Origin: Paramagnetospirillum kuznetsovii | Lineage (GTDB): Bacteria; Pseudomonadota; Alphaproteobacteria; Rhodospirillales; Magnetospirillaceae | Reading direction: 5' to 3' | Assembly: GCF_003284725.1 (NCBI RefSeq) | Contig: NZ_PGTO01000009.1 | Coordinates: 1 to 64,000, forward strand | Length of the DNA: 64,000 nucleotides | Shown here: one piece after another, positions 7,432-16,276 of the stretch | Position numbering within the stretch: the stretch's first letter is position 1 | Layout: the number at the start of each line of letters is the position of its first letter | Made by a program: the position numbers and the translations under genes | The notes under the pieces: generated by a model | Database searches by the model: none | Seen by the model: only the letters and a program-made list of their open reading frames with translations | Told to the model about the DNA's origin: nothing

Positions 7432-8192
7432 GCCAGTCCGACTTCATCCTGGAGACCAAGGAACTGACCAAGGTGTTCGGCGGCCTTGTCGCCAACAGCG
7501 CGGTGTCCATCGGCTTCAAGGAGCGGGAAGCCCACGCCATCATCGGCCCCAATGGGGCGGGCAAGAGCACCTTCGTCAACCTGCTGACCGGCCATCTGCC
7601 GCCGTCGGGGGGGCAGATCCTGTTCAAGGGCGCCAATATCGCCGGTCTGGCCGCCCATAAGGTGACCCGGCTGGGCATCGGCCGGTCCTATCAGAAGACC
7701 AATATCTTCCCGTCGTTTTCCTGCTTCGAGAATTGCCGGTTGGCGGCGCAGTCGCGGCTGGCCAGTTCCATGAAGTTCTTCCGATCCGCCTCCTCCTACA
7801 AGGCGGTGTCCGAGCAGGCGGAGCATGCTCTGGAGGCGGCCGGACTGACGGGACGTTCCGGCCGCGTCGCGGGCACCATGTCCTATGGCGAGCAGCGGCA
7901 GCTGGAGATCGCCATGGTGCTCGCCACCGCGCCGCAAGTGCTGGTGCTGGACGAGCCGCTGGCGGGCATGGGCAAGGAGGAATCCGAACATATGGTCGGC
8001 CTGCTGCGCGATCTGGCCAGGCGCTACACCCTGATCCTGGTGGAACACGACATGGACGCCGTCTTCGCCATCGCCCAGACCCTGTCGGTCATGGTCAACG
8101 GTACCTTGCTGGAAAGCGGGCCGCTGGACCAGATCCGCTCCAGCAAGGCGGTCCAGGACGCCTATCTGGGCGATGGGGCGGAGGCCTACTGA
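7428..8192 (+). CDS. ABC importer ATPase, LivG type
   Basis: 254 residues. Walker A GPNGAGKST, signature SYGEQRQLEIAMVL, Walker B VLVLDEPLAGM, and the switch His in LVEHDM. The signature reads SYGEQ rather than the usual LSGGQ, as is common in LivG proteins. The C-terminal extension (GTLLESGPLDQIRS...AYLGDG) is family-typical. It starts at the ATG overlapping the stop of the LivM-type gene and ends one base before the LivF-type ATG. Confidence 0.92.
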   Translation: MSQSDFILETKELTKVFGGLVANSAVSIGFKEREAHAIIGPNGAGKSTFVNLLTGHLPPSGGQILFKGANIAGLAAHKVTRLGIGRSYQKTNIFPSFSCFENCRLAAQSRLASSMKFFRSASSYKAVSEQAEHALEAAGLTGRSGRVAGTMSYGEQRQLEIAMVLATAPQVLVLDEPLAGMGKEESEHMVGLLRDLARRYTLILVEHDMDAVFAIAQTLSVMVNGTLLESGPLDQIRSSKAVQDAYLGDGAEAY

Positions 8193-8193
8193 C

Positions 8194-8895
8194 ATGCTTC
8201 ACGCCACCGCCCTCCATACCTATTACGGCGCCAGCCACGTTCTCCACGGCATCGACTTCCGGGTCGCCAAGGGCGAGACGGTGGCCCTGATGGGGCGCAA
8301 CGGCATGGGCAAGTCCACCCTGCTGAAAAGCATGCTGGGCATCGTCGCGCCGCGTTCGGGCAAGGTCGCCATCCTGGGGCGCGACGTCACCGGCATGGAG
8401 ACCTCGGCCGTCATCCGCCAAGGCATCGCCTATGTCCCCGAGGGACGCGGCATGTTCCACAACCTGACGGTCCGCGAGCATCTTCTGATGGCGGCGCGTG
8501 CCGGGACCGACGGGCGGCGCGACTGGACCTATGAGCGGGTGTTGGAGACTTTCCCCCGTCTGGCCGAGCGTCTGGATAATCTGGGCACCCATCTGTCGGG
8601 GGGCGAGCAGCAGATGCTGTCCATCGGCCGGGCGCTCATGACCAATCCGCAACTGCTGATCCTGGACGAGGCCACCGAGGGACTCGCCCCGCTGATCCGG
8701 CGCGACATCTGGCACGTCATCCGCGCCATCAAGCAAACCGGCATCGCTTCCATCATCGTCGACAAGAATGTGGGCGTGCTGCTGGATCTGGCCGACCGAC
8801 ACGTCATCCTGGTCAAGGGTGAGGTGGTCTATGACGGTGGGCCTGAAACATTGAAAAGCGATTCGAGCATACTCGAACGACATATCGGCTTGTGA
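8194..8895 (+). CDS. ABC importer ATPase, LivF type
   Basis: 233 residues. Walker A GRNGMGKST, signature LSGGEQQMLSIGRALM, Walker B LLILDEATEGLAP. The usual switch His is replaced: IIVDKNVGV stands where VEQN/VEH is common, a frequent variant in LivF proteins. It starts one base after the LivG-type stop and completes the five-gene importer. The ligase gene follows after 44 bases. Confidence 0.92.
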   Translation: MLHATALHTYYGASHVLHGIDFRVAKGETVALMGRNGMGKSTLLKSMLGIVAPRSGKVAILGRDVTGMETSAVIRQGIAYVPEGRGMFHNLTVREHLLMAARAGTDGRRDWTYERVLETFPRLAERLDNLGTHLSGGEQQMLSIGRALMTNPQLLILDEATEGLAPLIRRDIWHVIRAIKQTGIASIIVDKNVGVLLDLADRHVILVKGEVVYDGGPETLKSDSSILERHIGL

Positions 8896-8939
8896 CCGAC
8901 AAGGCAGAAGCGACACGAAGACAGGAAGGAGATACCCCT

Positions 8940-10523
8940 ATGACGTCCCCCATGGCCTCGTCCGAGCACGCGCTTGATATTCCGCGCGATTACAATGCCG
9001 CCACATGGTTCATCGACCGCCACCTGAAGCAGGGGCGCGGCGACAAGGTCGCCTATATCGACGCCGACGGCAGCCACACCTACGCCCAATTGGCCGACAA
9101 GGTGAACCGCGCCGGCAACATGCTGAAAGGGCTCGGCCTCCACATGGAGGACCGCATCGCCATGATCACCCTGGACACCGTGGATTTCCCGGCGGTGTTC
9201 TGGGGCGCCATCAAGGCCGGTATCGTGCCGATCCCGCTCAACACCCTGCTGACCACCGGCGATTACGGCTACATGCTGTCGGATTCCAGGGCCCGCGTCC
9301 TGGTCATCAGCGAGGAGCTGTTCGACAAGGTGGAGCCCATCCTGCCCGACCTGCCGCTGCTGGAAAAAGTGGTGATCTCGGGCAAGAACGGCTTCGGCCA
9401 TCCGCTGCTGTCCGATCTGCTGGCCCAGGCCGAGACCAAGCTGAAGACCGCCGAGACCACCCGCGACGACGTTGCCTTCTGGCTGTATTCCTCGGGCTCC
9501 ACCGGGGCGCCCAAGGGCGCCGTCCATCTCCAGCGCGACCTGCCCGCCACGGCGGTGCATTACGGCCAGCAGGTGCTGGGCATCCAGGAGGACGACGTCA
9601 CCTTCTCGGCCGCCAAGCTGTTCTTCGCCTATGGCCTGGGTAACGGCATGACCTTCTCGCTGCATGTGGGGGCCACCACCGTGCTGCTGAAGGATCGCCC
9701 CACCCCCGAATCGGTGATGAAGATCTTGAAGGATCACCAGCCCACCATCTTCTACGGCGTGCCGACGCTCTACGGCACCATCCTGGCCGATCCCCAGTAC
9801 AAGCGCGAGACCGCCTCGACCCGGCTGCGGGCCTGCGTCTCGGCGGGCGAGGCCCTGCCCGAGGACGTGGGCAAGCGCTGGGAAGAGCGGTTCGGCGCCG
9901 CCATCCTGGACGGCCTCGGCTCCACCGAGATGCTGCACATCTTCCTGTCCAACCGCCATGGCGAGGTCCGCTACGGCACCTCGGGCAAGCCGGTGCCGGG
10001 CTATGAGATGAAGATCGTCGCCGACGACGGCCACGAAGTGCCCCAGGGCGAGATGGGCGAGTTGATCGTGCGCGGCCCCTCCTCGGCGGTGGCCTATTGG
10101 AACCAGCGCGAGAAGTCGCTGAAGACCTTCCGGGGCGAATGGACCTTCACCGGCGACAAGTATTACATCGATGAGGACGGCTATTACCGCTATGCCGGGC
10201 GCGGCGACGACATGCTGAAGGTGGGCGGCATCTGGGTTTCGCCCTTCGAGGTGGAAGCCGCCCTGATCTCCCACGAAAAGGTGCTGGAAGCCGCCGTGGT
10301 CGGCGAGGCCGACGGCGAAGGCCTGATCAAGCCCAAGGCCTTCGTGGTCCTGGCCCCCGGCGAAAACGGCAGCGAGGTGCTGGCCGAGGAACTCCAGGCC
10401 TATGTGAAGTCCAAACTGGCGCCCTACAAATATCCGCGCTGGGTGGAATTCGTCGACGCCCTGCCCAAGACCGCCACCGGCAAGATCCAGCGCTTCAAGC
10501 TGCGCGGCGGCATGCGGATGTAG
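8940..10523 (+). CDS. Benzoate-CoA ligase family enzyme (AMP-forming)
   Basis: 527 residues of the ANL superfamily: P-loop-like YSSGSTGAPKG, GLGSTEMLHIF (adenine-binding region), YRYAGRGDDMLKVGGIWVSP hinge and the adenylation Lys in PKTATGKIQRFKL. The overall sequence resembles benzoate/4-hydroxybenzoate CoA ligases, which convert an aromatic acid, ATP and CoA to the aryl-CoA, the entry step of anaerobic aromatic degradation. No reductase genes are in the window. The ATG at 8940 has AGGAAGGAG upstream. Its place behind the importer suggests that import and CoA-trapping are linked. The exact aromatic substrate cannot be read from the sequence. Confidence 0.85.
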   Translation: MTSPMASSEHALDIPRDYNAATWFIDRHLKQGRGDKVAYIDADGSHTYAQLADKVNRAGNMLKGLGLHMEDRIAMITLDTVDFPAVFWGAIKAGIVPIPLNTLLTTGDYGYMLSDSRARVLVISEELFDKVEPILPDLPLLEKVVISGKNGFGHPLLSDLLAQAETKLKTAETTRDDVAFWLYSSGSTGAPKGAVHLQRDLPATAVHYGQQVLGIQEDDVTFSAAKLFFAYGLGNGMTFSLHVGATTVLLKDRPTPESVMKILKDHQPTIFYGVPTLYGTILADPQYKRETASTRLRACVSAGEALPEDVGKRWEERFGAAILDGLGSTEMLHIFLSNRHGEVRYGTSGKPVPGYEMKIVADDGHEVPQGEMGELIVRGPSSAVAYWNQREKSLKTFRGEWTFTGDKYYIDEDGYYRYAGRGDDMLKVGGIWVSPFEVEAALISHEKVLEAAVVGEADGEGLIKPKAFVVLAPGENGSEVLAEELQAYVKSKLAPYKYPRWVEFVDALPKTATGKIQRFKLRGGMRM

Positions 10524-10544
10524 GGGATTCATTCCCTCGACAAC

Positions 10545-10588
10545 CGACCCCGGCTGACGGACACTGTGCGTCCAATCAACCGGGGTCG
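10545..10588 (+). promoter_or_regulatory. Hairpin between ligase and AsmA-like genes
   Basis: CCGACCCCGG (10545-10554) pairs exactly with CCGGGGTCGG (10579-10588), with a smaller GGAC/GTCC stem inside. The 3' arm runs into the G-rich ribosome-binding region of the gene at 10598. It may terminate the upstream operon or control access to that site; there is no U-tract. Confidence 0.4.
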
Positions 10589-10597
10589 GGGGTATCC

Positions 10598-11350
10598 ATG
10601 AAGAAGCTGCTTATCATCGGTGGCGTCGTTCTGTCCGTGATCGTCGGAGCGGCGGTTTTCCTGTTCTCGTCGCTGGACACCATCGTCAAGAAGATCATCG
10701 AGGATGTGGGCACCCAGGTGGCGGGCGTGAAGGTCTCGGTGGGCGGCGTCAAGATTTCGCTGACCGACGGCAAGGCCTCCATCACCGGTCTTTCCGTGGC
10801 CAATCCGCCGGGATTTTCCAGCGATCCCGCCTTCAGGCTTGGCGAGATCAGCGTGACCCTGGACACCGGCTCGCTCAGCAAGAATCCTATCGTGGTCAAG
10901 GACGTGCTGGTGGCCTCGCCCGCCGTCTCCTATGAAATGGCCTCGGGCGGCAGCAATCTCGACCAGATCCAGAAGAACGTGCAGGCCTTCACCGCCAAGC
11001 AGGGCGGCGCCAAGGCCGAACCGGCCAAGGCTTCGGACAAGAGCGAGGAGAAGAAGGTCGTCATCGACCGTCTCGCCATGACCGGCGGTCAGGTCAAGCT
11101 GGCGGCGGGCGGCATTCCCGGCGCCAACACAACCGCCAAGCTGCCCGACATCGTCCTGACCGGAATCGGCAAGGAGTCCGGTGGCGCCAGCGCTTCTCAA
11201 GTGGCGCAGAAGGTGATGGATTCCCTGGTCAACGGTGCCCTCAAGGCGGCCACCAGCTTCGGCAATCTGCTGGGCGGCGCCGCCGATAAGGTGAAGTCCA
11301 TGGTGCCCGGCGATGCCGCCGGTGCCGTCAAGGGGTTGTTCGGGAAGTAA
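10598..11350 (+). CDS. AsmA-like membrane-anchored periplasmic protein
   Basis: 250 residues. An N-terminal anchor (LLIIGGVVLSVIVGAAVFLF) is followed by a beta-rich stretch typical of AsmA-like proteins: KASITGLSVANPPGF, a GEISVTLDTGSL segment and KDVLVASPAVSYE. A Lys/Ala-rich linker (about 130-150) precedes a second short repeat of the same type and an amphipathic Gly/Ala C-terminus. AsmA-like proteins are linked to lipid transport and envelope maintenance. The last 23 bases overlap the end of the convergent YkgJ-type gene. Confidence 0.65.
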   Translation: MKKLLIIGGVVLSVIVGAAVFLFSSLDTIVKKIIEDVGTQVAGVKVSVGGVKISLTDGKASITGLSVANPPGFSSDPAFRLGEISVTLDTGSLSKNPIVVKDVLVASPAVSYEMASGGSNLDQIQKNVQAFTAKQGGAKAEPAKASDKSEEKKVVIDRLAMTGGQVKLAAGGIPGANTTAKLPDIVLTGIGKESGGASASQVAQKVMDSLVNGALKAATSFGNLLGGAADKVKSMVPGDAAGAVKGLFGK

Positions 11351-11966
11351 ACAATCCGTCGATGCCCTCGGCCAGGGAAACCGGGCCGGGGGCGATTCCC
11401 GCCTCGGCCAGGGCTTCGGCGAGGCCCGACTGGGCATGGCCCCAGACGCCGTGTTGGGCCGCCAAGACCGGCGCCCGTAGCTTTTCCCCCAGATAGGAGC
11501 GGCGACACAGATCGGCATCGGCCGAGTTGTAGCCGCGACAGGGCAGCGGCCGAGCGGCATGGACGCCGCACAACCCGTCGTCTTCCAGCAAGGGGCAGCG
11601 GATTTGCGCCGCCCACCACTGGGCCTGATCCATGCCGCGCCCCTTGGCCATGGCGGCCTCGGCGCGTTGCCGGATCTCGGCCTGGCGCGTCGGGTGCATG
11701 GCGGCGATGGTCTCGGCCAGCAGCGCCAGTTCCGCCGCCGTGACGCCGACGATCTGGTGGCAGCACCACGAACAGCCGGCGCGGCAGGCCATGCGCGCCA
11801 GCACGGCATCCAGCTTCAAGGTCTTGCGGATGGTGGCGAAGAAGTGGTCGGCGGCGGCGATGGCGGCCCGGGCCGCCTGGGCCTGGCCCTCGCCATGGGA
11901 TAGGGCGGCGGCGGCGGCCGTCTGGGCCGCCCGCTTGACATCGGAATAGCCGGGAGGCGCGCCCAC
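11328..11966 (-). CDS. YkgJ-family Cys-cluster protein
   Basis: 212 residues. The Cys motifs CRAGCSWCCHQIVGV, CPLL...GLCGVHAARPLPCRGY and a later Cys form the metal-binding cluster (zinc or iron-sulphur) of the YkgJ/UPF0153 family, whose biochemical role is unknown. It starts at a GTG one base after the stop of the RNase D gene, so the two are co-transcribed. No good Shine-Dalgarno site is visible, consistent with coupled re-initiation. Confidence 0.8.
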   Translation of the reverse strand: MGAPPGYSDVKRAAQTAAAAALSHGEGQAQAARAAIAAADHFFATIRKTLKLDAVLARMACRAGCSWCCHQIVGVTAAELALLAETIAAMHPTRQAEIRQRAEAAMAKGRGMDQAQWWAAQIRCPLLEDDGLCGVHAARPLPCRGYNSADADLCRRSYLGEKLRAPVLAAQHGVWGHAQSGLAEALAEAGIAPGPVSLAEGIDGLFTSRTTP

Positions 11967-11967
11967 C

Positions 11968-13176
11968 TCAGTCGATGGGGCTGGGCGGCGGAGCCGGGTC
12001 CACCGGTTCAGTGGGGATCAGCCGCAGGCGGCGGCCGTCGGTGCAAAAGCCGAGGCCGAGACGGCCGTGCTTCAGCTTCAAGGCATCCTCGCCGAACAGC
12101 TCGCGGCGCCAGCCGTGCAGGGCGGCCACATTGGCGTTGTCGTCGGCGGCGATGGCGTCGATATCGGCGGAATTGGCCACCAGCTTGCTGGCGACGCCAT
12201 GCTCGTCGCATTTCATCTTCAGCAGCACCTTGAGCAGGTCCACCACCGGCCCCAATCCCTTGGGCACCTCGACCCGTTCCGGCGGCGTCGGGCATTGGGA
12301 GTCGGGGATCTCCATGCCGCGCTTGACCGCATCCAGGATGCCCAGGCCCATCTTGCCCTCGACCAGACCCTTGCCGATGCCCCTTGTCCGGCCCAGCTCG
12401 TTGACGTCGGTGGGGTGATGGGCGGCGATCTCGGTCAGGGTCTCGTCGCGCAGCACCCGCTGGCGCGGCAGGTCGCGGTCCTGGGCCTCGCGCTCGCGCC
12501 AGGCCGCCAGTTCCTTCAGCACGGCGAGAAAGCGGGGCGAGTTGGAGCGGGGCTTGAGCCGCTTCCAGGCGTGTTCCGGGTCGACGCGGTAGGTGCCGGG
12601 CTCGGTCAACAGACCCATTTCCTCGGACAGCCATTCCAGCCGCCCGTTCTTTTCCAGCTTGCGCACCAGCTTGTCATAGGCCACCCGCAGATGGGTGACG
12701 TCGGCCAGCGCGTATTGAATCTGCTTTTCCGACAGCGGCCGCATGGCCCAATCGGTGAAGCGCATGGTCTTGTCGATGCGCGCCTTGGCCAGTTGCGCCG
12801 CCAGGGTCTCGTAGCCCACCGCGTCGCCGAAGCCGCAGACCATGGCGGCCACTTGCGTGTCGAACAGGGGCGTCGGGATGGCGTCGGACAGATGCAGGAA
12901 GATCTCGATGTCCTGGCGCGCCGCGTGGAACACCTTCAGCACATTGGTGTCGGCCATCAGCTCGAACAGCGGGGTCAGGTCCATGCCGGGCGCCAGCGGG
13001 TCGATGGCGCGGGCCTCGTCCGGGCCTCCCACCTGCACCAGGCAGAGAATCGGCCAATAGGTCTTCTCCCGCATGAACTCGGTATCGACGGTGACGTAGC
13101 TGGCGGATTTCAGGCGCTGACAGAAGGCGGCGAGCGACTGGGTGTCGGAGATCATCGGCATGCCAAAGTGATACAC
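11968..13176 (-). CDS. rnd: Ribonuclease D
   Basis: 402 residues: a 3'-5' exonuclease that trims tRNA precursors. The DEDDy active site is visible as DTEFMREKTY (Asp, Glu), FHAARQDIEIF (Asp) and QYALADVTHL (Tyr, Asp). An HRDC domain follows (about 205-285, LKELAAWREREAQDRDLPRQ). The start is uncertain: GTG at 13176, or ATG at 13161 or 13155, the last giving MISDTQSL, a typical beginning. It heads a two-gene operon with the YkgJ-type gene. Confidence 0.92.
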   Translation of the reverse strand: MYHFGMPMISDTQSLAAFCQRLKSASYVTVDTEFMREKTYWPILCLVQVGGPDEARAIDPLAPGMDLTPLFELMADTNVLKVFHAARQDIEIFLHLSDAIPTPLFDTQVAAMVCGFGDAVGYETLAAQLAKARIDKTMRFTDWAMRPLSEKQIQYALADVTHLRVAYDKLVRKLEKNGRLEWLSEEMGLLTEPGTYRVDPEHAWKRLKPRSNSPRFLAVLKELAAWREREAQDRDLPRQRVLRDETLTEIAAHHPTDVNELGRTRGIGKGLVEGKMGLGILDAVKRGMEIPDSQCPTPPERVEVPKGLGPVVDLLKVLLKMKCDEHGVASKLVANSADIDAIAADDNANVAALHGWRRELFGEDALKLKHGRLGLGFCTDGRRLRLIPTEPVDPAPPPSPID

Positions 13177-13205
13177 CCTGGCATGGAGCCCGGCAAGGGC
13201 AAGAC

Positions 13206-13232
13206 GGGCGCGGAATTGATGATTCCGCGCCC
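13206..13232. repeat. Perfect 11-bp hairpin between two minus-strand genes
   Basis: GGGCGCGGAAT (13206-13216), loop TGATG, ATTCCGCGCCC (13222-13232). It lies after the receiver/helical gene (ends 13254) and before the RNase D start, so it could terminate the former. No T-run follows on the minus strand. Confidence 0.45.
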
Positions 13233-13253
13233 CGACGCTTAATGACAGGACGT

Positions 13254-14219
13254 TCAGTGAAACGACCGCGGAAGGTTGGGGACTTCGGCGCGGATGCGGC
13301 GGGTCAAGGTTTCGCTGATCTGGCGGCTGGCCCGGACGGCTTCGCGCTCGCGCGTGAAGGACTTTGCCATGGCGTCGGCGACCTTGGGCAGCACGGCCAG
13401 CCAGCGCTCGTCGGGGGCGTTGATGTTTTGCCCAAGGCCGCCGCAGATCTCCATCATGGTGGTGGCCAGATGGGCGACGTGGTCGAAGCCGGTTCCCGCC
13501 ACTCGCAATCTCAGCTCCGACGTATTGTTGAGCAGTTGCCCCAGCAGGACGGCGGCGTCGGCGGCCGGGGGGCGCCGTTCGAACGCGGTGCGGATGCGTT
13601 CGACCAGCCAGCCGAGGTGCAGGGTCTGGCGTTCGATGCGATGCTCGTTGACCACGTCCCAGGCGGCGCGGACCTTGACCCGCAACTGATCGCGGCTGGA
13701 GGTGGCGGTCACGATCTCGCGCAGGGGATTGGGGACCAGGACGCGGGGCGCGGCATCGACGCCGGGGCGCATGGCGTCGTCGCGCCGTTCGGGGCCGACA
13801 TAGTCGCTGGTGATCACGAAGGGCTTGCGCGATCGGATCATGGTGGCGATCTGGTTGGCCAAGGCTTGCGGCTGGAACGGCTTGACCAGAATGGCGTCGG
13901 TGCCGCTGTCGATCAACCGGATCACCGCGTCCGGCTCGGGGCGCGACGTCAGGATGATGGAACAGGCGAAGGTGTTGTCGCCTGCGTCGCGGTTGCGCAT
14001 CTGGCGCACCGTGTCACATGCTTCGACCAGGCCCTGGTCGGCGTCGCAGATCAGCAGGTCGATCATGTCCGAGCGAAGGTAATGGTCGATCTCGCCGCCA
14101 TATTCGGCGGAGACGATCTGGCGGCATCCATGATTCATCAAGGTGCCGGTGACGATCTTGTGGCTTTGGGAATCGGGGGCGCGCAGCAGCGCGCGCACGC
14201 TTTGGAAGTCGTGGGACAT
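13254..14219 (-). CDS. Receiver-domain protein with linker motif and C-terminal helical domain
   Basis: About 321 residues. The N-terminal 125 residues look like a receiver domain (DLLICDADQGL with a candidate phospho-Asp; IILTSRPEPDA; AILVKPFQP). Then comes a conserved linker RKPFVITSDYVGPERR and VLVPNPLRE, and finally an all-helical region of about 150 residues ending in RAEVPNLPRSFH. The same layout occurs in the protein at 50630-51538. No DNA-binding or catalytic output domain is seen; the helical part may mediate phosphotransfer or partner binding. The ATG at 14219 is preceded by AGGATGG; an ATG three codons upstream is possible. It is divergent from aspS. Confidence 0.65.
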   Translation of the reverse strand: MSHDFQSVRALLRAPDSQSHKIVTGTLMNHGCRQIVSAEYGGEIDHYLRSDMIDLLICDADQGLVEACDTVRQMRNRDAGDNTFACSIILTSRPEPDAVIRLIDSGTDAILVKPFQPQALANQIATMIRSRKPFVITSDYVGPERRDDAMRPGVDAAPRVLVPNPLREIVTATSSRDQLRVKVRAAWDVVNEHRIERQTLHLGWLVERIRTAFERRPPAADAAVLLGQLLNNTSELRLRVAGTGFDHVAHLATTMMEICGGLGQNINAPDERWLAVLPKVADAMAKSFTREREAVRASRQISETLTRRIRAEVPNLPRSFH

Positions 14220-14401
14220 GGCTACCATCCTGGTATGAGTGGACGACCTTCTGGTCGCCGGGCTCCCCGATGGCGCGCACACCGGAAAACTTGAGCCCAG
14301 TTTGCCCCGGACTCGTAAAGATTCGGTTATGTCCGCTTGACAAAAATGGGGTCCGGATGCCTTCTTCCGGGTTTCGAGATCAGGTCTCATGAAGGGTCAC
14401 C

Positions 14402-16198
14402 ATGCACGCCTACAGAACGCACACTTGCGGCCAGTTGACGGCCTCCGATTCCGGCATCCAGGCTCGCCTGTCCGGTTGGGTCCACCGCAAGCGCGATCAC
14501 GGCAATCTGCTGTTCGTGGATCTGCGTGACCATTACGGCGTCACCCAGTGCGTGCTGGATATTTCCAGCCCGGTCTTCGCCACCTTGGAAAAGGCGCGGC
14601 CCGAAAGCGTGATTACCGTCACCGGCAAGGTGGTCAGCCGTTCGGCCGACACCATCAATCCCCGCCTGCCCACCGGCGCCATCGAACTCTACGTGGCCGA
14701 GCTGGAAATCCAGTCCATCGCCGACCCGCTGCCCATCCAGGTCTATGGCGAGCAGGAATACCCCGAGGATATGCGGTTGAAGTACCGCTTCCTCGATCTG
14801 CGCCGGGAAGACGTGCACGCCAATATGATGCTGCGCTCCAAGGTGATCTCGTATTTGCGCCGCGCCATGCAGGACCAGGGCTTCACCGAGTTCCAGACCC
14901 CGATCCTGACCGCCAGCAGCCCCGAGGGGGCCCGCGACTATCTGGTGCCGAGCCGTATCCATCCCGGCAAGTTCTATGCGCTGCCCCAGGCGCCGCAGCA
15001 GTTCAAGCAGTTGCTCATGGTCGCCGGATTTGACAAGTATTTCCAGGTGGCGCCCTGCTTCCGCGACGAGGCCGGCCGCGCCGACCGTTCGCCCGGCGAG
15101 TTCTACCAGCTTGATTTCGAGATGAGCTACTGCACCCAGGACGACGTCTTTGCCGCCATCGAACCGGTGCTGGAAGGCGTGTTCAAGGAATTCGGCAATG
15201 GCCGCAAGGTCACGCCCGCGCCGTTCCCCCGCATTCCTTATGCCGAGTCCATGCTGAAATACGGCTCGGACAAGCCCGACCTGCGCAATCCCATCGTCAT
15301 CGCCGATGTGACCGAGCCGTTCCGCGGCTCTGGCTTCGGCCTGTTCGCCAAGCTGGTGGACAAGGGCGGCGTGGTTCGCGCCATTCCGGCCCCGGGCGCC
15401 GCCGGTCAGCCCCGCTCGTGGTTCGACAAGATGAACGAATGGGCGCGCGAGAACGGTGCTGGCGGCCTCGGCTATATCCAGTTCGCCGCCGACGGTCCCA
15501 AAGGCCCCATCGCCAAGAACCTGGAGCCCGAACGTGTCGCCGCCATCAAATCCGCCGCCAATCTGAAGGATGGCGACGCGGTGTTCTTCGCCTGCGACAA
15601 GGAAGACGTGGCGGCCAAGTTCGCCGGTCTGGTGCGCACCAAGATCGCCAATGAGATGGACCTGCTGGAAAAGGACGTGTTCAAGTTCTGCTGGACCGTG
15701 GATTTCCCCATGTACGAGCGCAACGAGGAGACCGGCCAGATCGAGTTCTCCCACAACCCGTTCTCCATGCCCCAGGGCGGCATGGAGGCGCTGTTGAACC
15801 AGGATCCGCTGACCATCAACGCCTATCAGTACGACATCGTCTGCAACGGCGTCGAACTGTCATCGGGCGCCATCCGCAATCATCGCCCCGACATCATGTA
15901 CAAGGCCTTCGAGATCGCCGGATACTCGGCCGCCCATGTGGAGGAGCATTTCGGCGGCATGCTCAACGCCTTCAAGTTCGGCGCTCCGCCCCATGGCGGC
16001 TCGGCTCCCGGCATCGACCGCATCGTCATGCTGCTGGCCGACGAGCCCAATATCCGCGAAGTGATCCTGTTCCCCATGAATCAGCAGGCCCAGGATCTGC
16101 TGATGCAGGCCCCGGCCGAGGTGACGCCGGAACGGCTGCGCGAACTGCATATCAAGCTGGATCTGCCCAAGCCGAAGAAAGAGGTCAAGGCGGAGTAG
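14402..16198 (+). CDS. aspS: Aspartyl-tRNA synthetase
   Basis: 598 residues, the usual length of bacterial AspRS with the GAD insertion. It has an OB-fold anticodon domain ([19 protein letters not shown]), class II motif 2 ([24 protein letters not shown]) and motif 3 ([27 protein letters not shown]). It charges tRNA-Asp, and in alphaproteobacteria without AsnRS may also charge tRNA-Asn. A TTGACA at 14337-14342 may be its -35, but I see no matching -10. Confidence 0.97.
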   Translation: MHAYRTHTCGQLTASDSGIQARLSGWVHRKRDHGNLLFVDLRDHYGVTQCVLDISSPVFATLEKARPESVITVTGKVVSRSADTINPRLPTGAIELYVAELEIQSIADPLPIQVYGEQEYPEDMRLKYRFLDLRREDVHANMMLRSKVISYLRRAMQDQGFTEFQTPILTASSPEGARDYLVPSRIHPGKFYALPQAPQQFKQLLMVAGFDKYFQVAPCFRDEAGRADRSPGEFYQLDFEMSYCTQDDVFAAIEPVLEGVFKEFGNGRKVTPAPFPRIPYAESMLKYGSDKPDLRNPIVIADVTEPFRGSGFGLFAKLVDKGGVVRAIPAPGAAGQPRSWFDKMNEWARENGAGGLGYIQFAADGPKGPIAKNLEPERVAAIKSAANLKDGDAVFFACDKEDVAAKFAGLVRTKIANEMDLLEKDVFKFCWTVDFPMYERNEETGQIEFSHNPFSMPQGGMEALLNQDPLTINAYQYDIVCNGVELSSGAIRNHRPDIMYKAFEIAGYSAAHVEEHFGGMLNAFKFGAPPHGGSAPGIDRIVMLLADEPNIREVILFPMNQQAQDLLMQAPAEVTPERLRELHIKLDLPKPKKEVKAE

Positions 16199-16203
16199 GG
16201 AGC

Positions 16204-16272
16204 CGGGCGGGCGAGACGCCCGCACTCCAAGTACAGCCTTATCCTTGGGAGCGCGGGCGTCTCGCCCGCCCG
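16204..16272. repeat. Perfect 20-bp inverted repeat (bidirectional terminator / REP-like)
   Basis: The arms 16204-16223 and 16253-16272 are exact reverse complements (right arm GCGGGCGTCTCGCCCGCCCG). The element sits between the convergent stops of aspS (16198) and the small-protein gene (16277), where it can end both transcripts. It is made of two inverted copies of the GCGGGCGTCTCGCCCG motif also found at 5410-5425. Confidence 0.7.
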
Positions 16273-16276
16273 TCCC

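Noticed and set aside
8829-10532. A 567-codon minus-strand frame opposite the CoA-ligase gene
   Set aside because: No recognisable domain; the ligase frame carries all ANL motifs.
14337-14365. A TTGACA-based promoter for aspS
   Set aside because: No acceptable -10 element lies 16-18 bases downstream, so it is only mentioned under aspS.
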